Below, one piece after another: positions 24,028 through 33,397 of a DNA stretch of 64,000 nt; position 1 is the stretch's first letter, and each line of letters begins with the position of its first letter. The notes below the pieces were generated by a model that saw nothing but the letters and a program-made list of their open reading frames with translations, was not told where the DNA came from and ran no database searches. The stretch covers positions 192,600,722-192,664,721 of the forward strand of contig NC_133665.1 in assembly GCF_037893015.1 (NCBI RefSeq). Reading direction: 5' to 3'. Origin of the DNA: Macrotis lagotis. Taxonomy: Eukaryota; Chordata; Mammalia; Peramelemorphia; Peramelidae. The position numbers were made by a program, and so were the translations under genes.

Positions 24028-24904
24028 ATGAAGGCTCTGAGCCCCGCGCGAGGCTGCTACGAAGCCGTGTGCTGCCTGTCGGAGCGCAGCCTGGCCATCG
24101 CGCGCGGCCGCGGGAAGAGCCCGGCGGCCGAGGAGCCGCTGAGCCTGCTCTACGACATGAACGACTGCTATTCGCGCCTGCGGGAGCTGGTGCCGGGCGT
24201 CCCCCGCGGGACGGAGCTCAGCCAGGTGGAGATCCTGCAGCGGGTCATCGACTACATCCTGGACCTGCAGGTGGTGCTGGCCCAGCCCGCCCCGGGGGCC
24301 CCCGACGGGCCCCATCTCGGCATCCAGGTGGGCGCGCTCTGGGGACCGCACCGGACGGGAAGGGGTGGCGGCCTCTCCGCTTGAGAGGAGCCTGAGAACC
24401 GGGCTCGAGGGGGTGTGCAGGGAGGGAGTGAAGGATGTGGGGTGGGCGGAGTCTGAGACTTGCACCCCCCCACTAGCCAAGGACCAGGTCGACATCCCCC
24501 CCCACCCGTCGAGGGCCATATCAGCATCCCCTTCCCCTGCACCCCGGACCCGCCAAGGGCCAAGTCGGCATCAGGGAGGGTGGGTGACTTGTGGAGGAGT
24601 CCTGACACCCAGAGAGAGGAATGAGTTACGTCTGGGTTATGATCAACCCGAGGTGGAGGGGCTGAAAGCCTGGGATGCGCCCAAGTTGGGTTAGTCATGA
24701 TGAAATGGGGGGAGAGATAGCCTCGGGACCCCAGAACAGAAGCCGGGCGGGGGCCGACTTTCTTGGGGTGGAGTCAGGCAGGAGATGGCGAGACTAACCG
24801 AGCTCCGCTCTACTCTCTTCCCCATCCAGACGGCCGAACTGACGTCGGAACTCTACTCAAAAGATGAGGCGAAGTCCTTTGCCACTGACCCCAGCCACCC
24901 CTAG
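24028..24904 (+). CDS. ID3: ID3, inhibitor of DNA binding 3 (HLH protein), 124 aa from two coding exons
   Basis: Coding exons are 24028-24327 (100 codons) and 24830-24904 (24 codons plus TAG). Intron 1 (24328-24829) has a CAG|GTGGGC donor and a CCATCCAG acceptor, at the same place as in human ID3 (after residue 100, Gln). The ATG sits in a strong Kozak context (GGCCACCATGA). The N-terminus carries Ser5-Pro in an SPxR context, the known CDK2 site of ID2/ID3. The helix-loop-helix spans about residues 38-83 and has no basic region before it. As known for the family, ID3 therefore dimerises with E proteins (TCF3/TCF4/TCF12) and keeps them off DNA, delaying differentiation in lymphoid and other lineages. 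Helix 1 reads LYDMNDCYS, like ID1/ID2, where human ID3 has LDDMNHCYS. After the shared TAEL start, the exon-2 tail ([19 protein letters not shown]) differs from the human end (…RSFCH) and makes the protein about 5 residues longer. Identity as ID3 is near certain. Confidence 0.97.
24328..24829 (+). other. ID3: ID3 intron 1 (retention would extend the exon-1 frame by 18 codons)
   Basis: GT-AG intron of 502 bp inside the coding region. If it is kept in the mRNA, the exon-1 frame runs on to a stop at 24382-24384 and gives a 118-residue protein with the tail [18 protein letters not shown]. Human ID3 is known to make a longer isoform by keeping this same intron. Whether this species uses it cannot be told from DNA alone. 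Confidence 0.85.
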
Positions 24905-25273
24905 GTGAGCATCCCCTCCTTTCCCCTGAAACCTAGAGGCGGGTTTAGGCAGTGACTATTCTGGGAACGTGTTAGGAAAGTCGGGGTGCAGAAGTGGTCC
25001 CAAATCCCTGGTTTCCAATTGCCCCCATCCCCAATTCTCCCCCCCCCATCAGAACCCAATCCCTGGGTCTGACTCCTTCCGTGAGCCGGTGACTTGCATG
25101 CCAATGGAGATGGGTGGGGGGAGAAGTGGGGAACCTCTAGGCACAGATTCCTTATCAGCTGGAGGGAACAAAGTTTCCTCCCTGGCGCCGACCAGTCTGC
25201 AGACCTGCCCCTGCCTGTGATCTGGGAGGAAACTGACCCGTCGCCCTCTCTCCCTCCCCCTTCCCCCTTCCAG
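24905..25273 (+). other. ID3: ID3 intron 2, in the 3' UTR
   Basis: A GTGAGC donor begins on the base after the TAG stop. The acceptor is a long pyrimidine tract ending TTCCAG at 25273. The predicted intron is 369 bp. A stop codon ending exactly at the junction should not provoke nonsense-mediated decay. The split is predicted from consensus signals and from ID genes commonly having a third, untranslated exon. Confidence 0.75.
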
Positions 25274-25560
25274 TTCTGTATGCAGGTGTTGTGATCCCGC
25301 TGGGACCCCGAGGATCAGGCTTTGACCAGAGCCCCAGGAATGGCCGGTTCCATACTGGCTCCAGCATCTGTTTTTATCACTGTCTCCACCTTGCCGGGTT
25401 TAAGACTGAGGTTCTTTTTCTTTATTATAATTGCCATTGTATAAATTGTTTTCCGGGTTCTATTTACTTTGTTCGGTATCGCTTCAATGAGATCTTTCCA
25501 ATTTCCTGTGAAAATCTTGAGGCAATGCAAAAGGAAATAAAGTGACTTGCCCAGGGTCAC
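25274..25560 (+). other. ID3: ID3 exon 3: 3' UTR with poly(A) signal
   Basis: The untranslated last exon is AT-rich (TTTATTATAATTG, TTGTATAAATTG), as in the unstable mRNAs of ID genes. A canonical AATAAA lies at 25536-25541, so cleavage is expected near 25555-25565. The sequence just past the signal (GTGACTTGCCCAGGGTCAC) is a MIR-type core, and an L2 tail follows from about 25585, so the transcript end abuts old repeats. Confidence 0.75.
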
Positions 25561-25579
25561 TCCCACCTTCATCAAGCAT

Positions 25580-25915
25580 TTATTGAGAGCCTACAAGACC
25601 TTCCATCTCTCAGCTCTATCTGGCTGTCTGCCTCCCCCACTGCCTGCCATGCTTTTTTCTCATCTCTATCCACCTTCTGACTTCCCTATCTTTTCTCCAA
25701 TTTCAAATAAACAGTCACCATCCACAGGAAGCTTTTGATTCTCCCCTTTAATTCTAGTTCCTTCCTCTAAGGATAATTTCCCATTTATCCTGTGCATACC
25801 TAATTATTTGCATGCTGTCTTCCCCAGGAGACTGGAACTCTTCAAAGGGATGGGCTGTCTTTTTTCCTTTCTTTTCTCTCTTGTGCCCAGCACAGTTCCA
25901 GAAAGAATACCTGCT
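25580..25915 (+). mobile_element. L2 LINE 3' fragment just past ID3
   Basis: CATCTCTATCCACCTTCTGAC, ACAGTCACCATCCACAGGAAGC, TTTATCCTGTGCATACC, TTGCATGCTGTCTTCCCCAG and CTTGTGCCCAGCACAG lie in L2 3' order. It begins about 45 bases after the ID3 poly(A) signal. Confidence 0.65.
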
Positions 25916-25919
25916 TTCC

Positions 25920-27185
25920 ATGCAGAGCATTTCTTTCCTATCACCTAAGGCAGAAAGGGTTTTCTAACAACTGGACTGGGAATATTTTTACAACTGGGGA
26001 AATGGGCCATTAGAAGAGGAAGATCTCAGTCAAGGACCATCTGTCCAAGTCATCGCAATGCAACTGTATCCAGCACCTACTCTGGGCCTTGCTGTCCACT
26101 GTGAATGTAAAGAGAAAAAGCAATGTGGCACTTGGCTCTTGGACCTTCCAAGGTTAGCAGGAAAGAGAGAACCAGAATGCAAGTTCTGACTTACTAAATG
26201 CCTGGCCTTCTCTAAACATTCCAGTGGTTTGGGAATCTCATCGGGTCCAGCCTTCTCACACATGATGCAGATGCGGTCCATCTGGTCTGTCACTTTTCCA
26301 GGACTTTCCTATAAGACCACCTCAGGAGGTTCACTCAATATGCTCATATCCCCTAATGCTACAAGGCTGCTGATAGAGCTCACAGGCTGTCTATCAGTCA
26401 TCTTTCCTTCTCTGACACCAGGTTGACCCCTCTTCTTTCCGGCTTGGTCATTTGATGAGACCGTTACAGGATTTCCTCTCCATCATTGCTCATTAATAAC
26501 AAATAACAGATGCTTGAACCCACCACATCCTCAAGGTTCTTCTGGAGATCGATATCTGTCCTTTTGACCCTGAAGTGATCCATGGCTCACAATTAGTTTT
26601 GAAAGAACATAGAAAGCACTTGGATATTTCCCCAAGCAGTCCAGGCTGCACTCCTACTCAGGTCCAGCTCTGCTCCCAAAGGGAGATCACAGTCAAAAAC
26701 AGGCCATAAGTGACAGGAAGTGAAACCCATCAATTTGACATTCTCACTTTAGAGAAAACCAGAAGAAAGAGGCCACTCAATCAATTCGAAGGTTCTCCTG
26801 AGAGAAAAAAATTGAGGTCTTGGTGAAGTTGGTTAGGTTTTATTTCACACCCAAAGGTAATATGAAGCATTGATTCCTGGGACTAGATAACCGACCCTGC
26901 TTGTGAGCACAAAGATGGGCCTCTGCCACAACTGAGAGGCACCACATTCTACAGATATGTGCTGAGCATCTATGGGATAACCATGCCATAACTTGTGCTA
27001 GTTTCTTGGAGGTGTCTGTACAGTGATGACTAAGATGAAGGATGTGTTTTGGGGACCTGACAGTGATAGGCTTATGGAATGAAAACTGAAAGAGCCTCCC
27101 TGGGTCCTTTGATTCCACTTTTATTCAGTTCTTCCAGAAATCACCTGAGAGTCAAAAATAGAAAGAATTTTAATTTATTAAAATC
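25920..27185. other. No gene seen downstream of ID3
   Basis: Mostly unique, non-coding in appearance. Open frames are under 95 codons with no domain or family match. Confidence 0.5.
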
Positions 27186-27189
27186 AGAC

Positions 27190-27320
27190 TGGAATTTATT
27201 ATTTATTAAGCACAAGGCATTGTGCTAAGGTTGGGGGATACCAAAAATGGCAAAAGATAGTCCCTCAAGGAGTTTATAATCTAATGAGGGAGACAACAAG
27301 CAAATAACTAGAAAGTAAGG
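27190..27320 (+). mobile_element. L3/MIR3-type terminal fragment
   Basis: TTTATTAAGCACAAGGCATTG, TGGGGGATACCAAAAATGGC, AGTCCCTCAAGGAGTTTATAA, TCTAATGAGGGAGACAAC. Similar terminal pieces occur at 11735-11870 and 31850-31990. Confidence 0.6.
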
Positions 27321-27439
27321 AAAAGACAGCATAAATAGGAATTAAAGAAAGGGAAAACTGCCGTATTATCTTCCAGTTTTCCCCAAAACTGGGATTTAAA
27401 TCAACTCTTAGTTTTCCAACTATATCTTCCTGATGTGTA

Positions 27440-28010
27440 CTTTTAAGGTTGGCTTTTTGGATCCAAATGAAGGACTTTACATTGATTGTGTTATATTGAG
27501 CAACATTTTAACCCACCTACATAATTTTGGATCTTAACTCTTTCACAGAACACTGCAGCCCTCCCTCTCAGCTCTGGGTCTTCTTGAAATTTAAAAAGTT
27601 TGATATTTCTGCTTTTATTCAAGCTGCTTATAAAAAAGTGTTAATCAATGCAGGGTCAGACAGATTCCTGGGACATTTCGCTAAAGACAAGTTATATGCA
27701 AGTAAGTTATATGCAACCATTCCTAATTATTCTTTGGATCAGGAAACTCAAGCTGTTCTGAACTCGTCTATCTGGACCATTATCCAGCCCATTTTTCTCC
27801 ATTCTGTCCCCAAGGATAGCATGAAAGACTTGATCACATGTTTTGTTGAAGTCCAATTGCCCCTTTACCTTCCTTAAAAAAGAAATGAGATTAGTGTGAA
27901 AGAAATAACTTCTCGGCCATGTATAGCCAGTCCCACTCTCACTGATGATGGTTTCTATTTCTAAATGTTCTCCCTCCATCCCTTTTAATATTGTGTTTTA
28001 TACTCTGGCA
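27440..28010 (-). mobile_element. CR1/L3 LINE reverse-transcriptase fragment
   Basis: On the minus strand a readable stretch (TNLISFLRKVKGQLDFNKTC, then DQVFHAILGDRMEKNGLDNG) lines up with the CR1 core that in other copies reads DFSKAFDTVSHSILLDKL. On the plus strand ACTCTTTCACAGAACACTGC and GATAGCATGAAAGACTTGATC give the usual antisense CR1 order. The copy is old and degraded. Confidence 0.7.
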
Positions 28011-28029
28011 AGTTATTGATCTCAGCTTC

Positions 28030-30060
28030 TCTGACTTCCGTTTGATGATTCCATCGTCTTGCCCTCTGTGATGATACTGGCCTTGATTAGTTCCTCAGCC
28101 ATCTATGGTACAAGCACTGAAGCCAGCATGCAGATTCTAGGACTGCGCCTGGCGGTTCCTGCCCAACTGCCCGGTCACCGCCGGGTCTCCTCTTCCCTTT
28201 GCTGCCTGAGAGCCATCATTGCTATTGGGCCCCAAGGGCAGCAATGTCCATGGACCTGGTCTTGGCCGAGTGCTGCCATCTGCTGGCCAGATCACGAACC
28301 GCAGCTGCCTTGGCCTTTTCCCACAGGAGCGGCCGGCCACACAGTTGCCCCAGTTCCCTTGGCCTCAGCTAGCCAGCCAGTGCAGGGCTGTAGCGCACGT
28401 CTCTCTTCAGCTGCCAGAGTGCCTCCCAGCTAGACTCCTCCAGGTCTACCTGCTGCTTAGTTTAGGGGAAGAAAATGCAATTCACTTCCCATCATTTCCT
28501 TGGTCACTAGTGTTGGTCCTATGAAAATTACCTTAAAGCCTCACTTGGTGGAGATGGAACTGAGAGTTTTATCCCACATTCCTGCCAGCATCAAGATAAC
28601 TGTTTTCCACTATGTATCATTTGTTTAATTAGTGATGTCTGCTGTGCATCATTCATTTATGTAAAAAAGTCACATTGATTCATTTGCTATTTTATAATAG
28701 TTTACAAGTATAGCCTTGAACTTAAAGACACCAGACTTAAAAATCAGCAAAGAGATCAAAATAGAAACTCATATGTGAATCTCTTCTCTCCCCCACCCAC
28801 CCCCAACAAACTCGGACATGCTCACCCAAGTAGATGAAAAGGTTTCCTTCTAGGGTGTACTAACTCTAAACTTGATTTTGTCGATGTAACTTTGTTAGAG
28901 AGGTTGATGTTGTAGTTAAAACCCAATGTGGAGTCCCTCAGGCTAAGGGGTCCTAAGGCCCATGAAGGCAGGGAGGCAGGACTGACCATTCGGCCTTTTC
29001 CACTGATCAAGATGCTGACTTTTTGACTGGATGAACTCTTGACTTGTTGCAGGGCCCTGAGTTGTTCCCCTTCTTCCTCTTTGGATGCTAGATCCTCCTT
29101 CAATTCATGGTCCTGTAAAGAAACTGCCCTCATGTCAGCTTCACTCAGGCTTGCCATCAGTAAGGATCCCCAAGTACTTGGACCACCTCCGAGTCTGATT
29201 AGTTAAGCTGCACCCTAAGACTTGTAAGAAGTCCCATTGAGGGCCTGAAGGCCCAGAGATGAGACATGGCTGTGAGACCCAGGCCCTTAAGTGTCCAGGT
29301 TCAGGAGCCCATCTACCTGAAGCTGTCAATACATTTAAGATTCTGAACTGACCAAGGCTGAGGATGGCAGAATGTTAGGGACAAAGGTGAACTTGGTCAA
29401 ATCTTGAGGTCAAGGCATGGAAAGGAAATCCAGAATTCCATAATCTCAGAGGCCATCTAATTCTTGGCAAACGTGGACAAGAATTCCCATGATAACATGG
29501 AAATATCCGCTTCTTGCATCCCTAGAGCCTCCCAAGTTCCTGTGGTCTGGACTCTGTGCCCCCTGCTCCAGACCCTTCTCATTGCCCTTACTCAGATGTG
29601 GATTCCATAACTCCTCCTAGCTCCGTCATCCCTCTGCTCGTCCCGGGCATTGCTGTTCATTCACTCCACAAAGGTATATAGCGTGCCTGATCCGATATTA
29701 TTAGTATCCTAGACTGAGAAGGAAACCCATTATGTCTGTGGGAGAGAGCCAACTGAACACCAAGCAAGCCCGTTACAAACAATCATCTGACACTGAGATA
29801 TGGAGCTGAATGTAAATCGGACAATGCAGAGTTGCACGGGGCAGGTGGGGGGAAGAGCAGCAGAAGAAGCCTATAGGATATCCAATCTGATATCTGACAG
29901 GCAAGAATTGGCCTATGATATGTCAGTCTCAGCAAACACAACTGAAAAAGGTGGGTCTTAAACCGAACCACAGAGAGAAATAGTAGAAGGGAACTTAGAT
30001 ATCTGAGATATATAAACAAAGATATATATATATCTATATATATATATTCATATATGTGTG
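28030..30060. other. No recognised gene; CpG-richer patch and short Glu/Lys-rich frame
   Basis: 28100-28440 is richer in CpG than its surroundings and carries the best CTCF motif. A minus-strand frame at 28822-29157 starts with a Glu/Lys/Leu-rich segment resembling a coiled coil, but has no recognised homologue. Confidence 0.45.
28272..28286 (-). promoter_or_regulatory. Candidate CTCF site, minus orientation
   Basis: The minus strand reads CCAGCAGATGGCAGC, which fits every position of the usual CTCF core (CCASYAGRKGGCRSY). It lies about 2.7 kb past the ID3 poly(A) site in a locally CpG-richer patch. Occupancy is inferred. Confidence 0.6.
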
Positions 30061-31060
30061 TATGTACTACTAATAGCTATTACCTAATGGATGAAGAGTC
30101 AAAGGATGTGAACAAATAGTTCTTAAAAGAAGAATTACAAAGTTTCACAACCATGTGGAAAAATGTTCCAAATAACCAGTAAGAGGTATTCAAATTACAT
30201 AAGTTGGGGCTGTAGCTCACGTCCTTCAAATTGGCAAAAAGATAAAAAATGTCAACAGTCAATGTTGGAGGGTTTGTGGAAAGAAAGACACACTAGATGA
30301 TCAATTATGATCGACTTGGCTGTTCTCAACAGTGCAAAGATCAAAGACAATTCTAAAAGACTCTTGATGGAAAATAACATCCAAATCCAGAAAATGTAGT
30401 AGCCTATGTTGTCTGAAAGCAGATCAAAGCACACTATTTTCGCTTTTCAGAGTTTGTTTTTTGTTTTTTTTCCTTCTCCAGATTTTCCCTCCTGTTTGTT
30501 CTGGTTTTTCTTTCACAATATGACTATTATGGAGTTATGTGTACCATGATTTTATAACCAATATCAAGTTATGTATTGTCGAGGGGAGGGGAGAGGGAAG
30601 GGAGAAAGGGAGCAAAATGTGGAACTCAAATGTTACAACAAAATGATTGTGGAAGACTCTCTTTACATGAAATTGGAAAAAGTAAAACATTTTTTTAAAA
30701 ATTAAAAAAATCTTTTAAAAAAGAAAAAAAAAGAGGCACACTAATGCAATGTTAGTGGAGCTATGAATCGGAACAACCTTTCTGAAATTTGGAATATTGC
30801 AAATAAAGTGACTAAAATGTCTTCACCTTTTGAAGCAGAGACTCCATTACTGGGTGAATGCCCAAAGGAAGCCAAAAGTTCCCAAACTACGAATATTTTA
30901 GCAGCACCTTTGAGATGATACAGAGAGAAAAGAGCAAAACCAAGAATACAATATTTACAGTAATTACAATAATGTAAATGGAAAGATTAACAAAACCCCC
31001 CAAAAGTAAAAATAAAAACTTAAATAAAGTGAGACTTGAATGAAGCCAGAAGACTCCCTC
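30060..31060 (+). mobile_element. Old L1 ORF2/3' fragment interrupted by a younger L1
   Basis: The outer L1 reads GTCAACAGTCAATGTTGGAGGG (ORF2 end), then resumes after the insert with GCAATGTTAGTGGAGCTATGA and CCATTACTGGGTGAATGCCC. Both parts match the conserved L1 ORF2 C-terminal region. Several substitutions and indels mark it as old. Confidence 0.7.
30296..30729 (+). mobile_element. L1 3' end nested in the older L1
   Basis: It is flanked by AAAGACACACTA (30284-30295) and AAAGAGGCACACTA (30730-30743), a slightly diverged target-site duplication. It contains the L1 3' UTR (ATCCAAATCCAGAAAATG … CACAATATGACTATTATGG) and an A-rich end. Confidence 0.75.
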
Positions 31061-31849
31061 AACTTTCATGAAGGGGGGCAGCAAAAGGAGGACACATCAC
31101 AAAGGTTTCTATATATTTTAATTTTTTGATCTTCATATGGAATGGCTCTCTCTGGGAGGAGACAGCTTCTCTCTTCAATGACATTTCCACTGGACAGGAA
31201 GTCTGGTTCTTCTGAGGGGTTCTGAGGGTTCTGGGGTGCAGTACCAGTGCTGACATGCCACCCACATGTGGCCCCCTGCCCCTCCCTTAGGGTGTCCTGC
31301 CCTGCTGGGCTGGCGGGCCCAGTGAGTGGTGCAGACTGGCACCTGGTAGGGATGGCTGGCTCCTCTCCAGGAGTTGCCTCTCTAGATGATGATGACTTGT
31401 GAAGGCTGGGCTAGAAGCAAAACCGGTGGTCTGGGGCATCAGATAAGAGCAGAATGAATCAGGACATTGCTTTTAAAAGGTTTAGGAATTGAGGTTTTAC
31501 TGAATTGGGAGGGATTGTCACAGTCCACTGGAGCTGCAAAACAAGGATGAGTTTTTGGTGATTGTGGCTTGCTCCCCTGAGCCTCCTCTATCCCCACTCC
31601 CTTTCACAGTTAAACTCCCAGGAGATGCCCTGCCTCCACCTCCTGAGCCAGTCTCTGTGCATCTGGCTCCCAGCCTCCACGTTTAGCTGGAACCACCTGC
31701 AGAGGAACCAGTGGCCTTAAAAACTGCATTGTTTCTCGGGTCTCACCCTTCTCAAGCTCTCTGGAGCATTGTGGGCCACCCCCTTTCCTCCTGAATGCTT
31801 TCTTCTTTCTGAATTTTTTGACGTTGCTTTGTTTTCAATCAAGGATATG

Positions 31850-31990
31850 ATCAAAGTATTTATTAATCCCCTACTACATCCCCACAAGAGGGTTAGGTGC
31901 TGCAGATACAAAAAATAAGAAATCATTCAAAAACATGGAAAGAACTAATCCCCAAAGTGCTTATACAGTGTAGAATGAAGACATATGTCC
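31850..31990 (+). mobile_element. L3/MIR3-type terminal fragment
   Basis: AGTATTTATTAATCCCCTAC, GGTTAGGTGCTGCAGATAC, CAAAGTGCTTATACAGTG. Diverged. Confidence 0.45.
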
Positions 31991-32425
31991 ACATATAAAT
32001 ATATAAAATAGTATTTTATAACAGATATGTGTTTAGAGAATAGATATATGATCAATTGGAGAGAGGATATGAGAAGCTGGGGGATGAATGGAGGAGAATA
32101 CTGTTTTCACTTTTTTCTTTCAAAAAAGTTAGATATTACAAAAGATTAATTTTGCCAGATGAGAGAGAGTATGAAATGGAATTTTATGCAATGTAGTTGT
32201 AAAGCTGGATTTGGATGTCAGATTATATTGGGCCCCCATTAATAGGGTTTGGAGGAGTAGATTCTCTTTCCTTTGCCTTTCTGCATCCCACTTCATTTGG
32301 GGGGCATCAACTGGGCCAGATTAGAGTAGAAACAAACTTCCAGCCTGCTAAGGTCTATCCTGCTGTTCTATTACGAAATCTGCTTTTGGACAAAACCATC
32401 AACACCAGCCATCCAAAGGAAGTGT

Positions 32426-33322
32426 TCAATGGACCAGTAAACCTATGAAGCACAACATGTCCAGGCAACACACAGTGGTCAGAGCCACACAGATTTCAGT
32501 GTACATAACTAATCTGGATGTTTCATTCTGGAAATAATCTTGAATGAAAAACACCTAAAAGGTGTGGTGTGGTATGAAGCAAACAACGATCACCACCAGG
32601 AAAAAGAAACTCTGGATCTGAGCTCGGAATTCCTGGTGGGTGAGCATGTCAGGCCAGAGTGTTTTTGTGAGTTGTGTGATGACGACCAACTGAATCACAG
32701 AGAGGACCAAGACAGCAGCCATGAGGATGGCGATCATGGAGTAATTGATGACAACCACCGATGGGAAGTTGAGCTCTTGGTAGAAGTGAAAACAGTGATG
32801 TGGGGAGAAGTCCAGATGGGTGCCATATTGGAACAGAAAAATCGGGGAGAAAACAAATGTCCCCACCAGCCAGATGGTGACACTAAAGACTACAGCATGG
32901 TATTTCTGTAATTCTTGCAATGGGAGTCTCTTAAAATAAATCAGTAAGCTAATGACAATGATGGCCACATAGAAAAGAAAGGTGAAATACATATGGAAGT
33001 ATACCATGCTGCTGATGACTCGGCAGGTAAGCCCTCCAAACTTCCACTCCATCAGAAAGTAGTAACTGAGGTGGAATGGAAGCGTGACCAGGAGGATGGA
33101 ATGGAGAATAATGATGTTGGTGATGATGATGGTGATGATGGACTGGGTATTCCTCTGGAACAAGACACAGGACATCATGATGATCTCAATTTTACCTCCT
33201 AACAAGACTAGACTATAGAGTGTGACCAGAACCTTTCTGCAGTGGTCATTGCAATGGTCTGGGTTTTCTGTGGTTTTAATGGAGACATTTTGATGGTTGG
33301 TCATCATATTACAAATCTCCAT
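32426..33322 (-). pseudogene. GPR141-like GPCR copy B, interrupted by one in-frame stop
   Basis: This is a close paralogue of copy A. The frame runs from the ATG at 33322 for 255 codons to a TAG at 32555-32557, just inside TM6 after PHHTF. It then continues in the same frame through TM7 to the natural TGA at 32426-32428, 298 codons in all. Copy A has an Arg codon (CGG) at the stop position. The TM3 arginine (3.50) is also changed to Ser (VISLLIYF against VIRLLIYF). No frameshift was seen. Counting by eye over about 400 coding bases gave roughly 15 differences from copy A. The truncated product would lack TM7, so loss of function is likely and the loss looks recent. A sequencing error or a polymorphic stop is possible. 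The acceptor upstream of the ATG is kept (exon start 33330). Confidence 0.88.
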
Positions 33323-33397
33323 GTTTTCTCCTAAAGAAATATCAAAAGAGATTTTAAAAATTCATAAATATTCAATTTTAAAAAAAAGATGTGAAAG

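Larger units (their letters stand above)
23640..24420. promoter_or_regulatory. CpG island over the ID3 promoter and exon 1
   Basis: This is the only dense CpG stretch in the window. G+C is very high and CpG is frequent from the upstream promoter through exon 1 and into intron 1, in contrast with CpG-poor surroundings. Confidence 0.9.

Noticed and set aside
23833-24519. 228-codon minus-strand and 184-codon plus-strand frames at ID3
   Set aside because: GC-rich shadows of ID3 exon 1 and its promoter.
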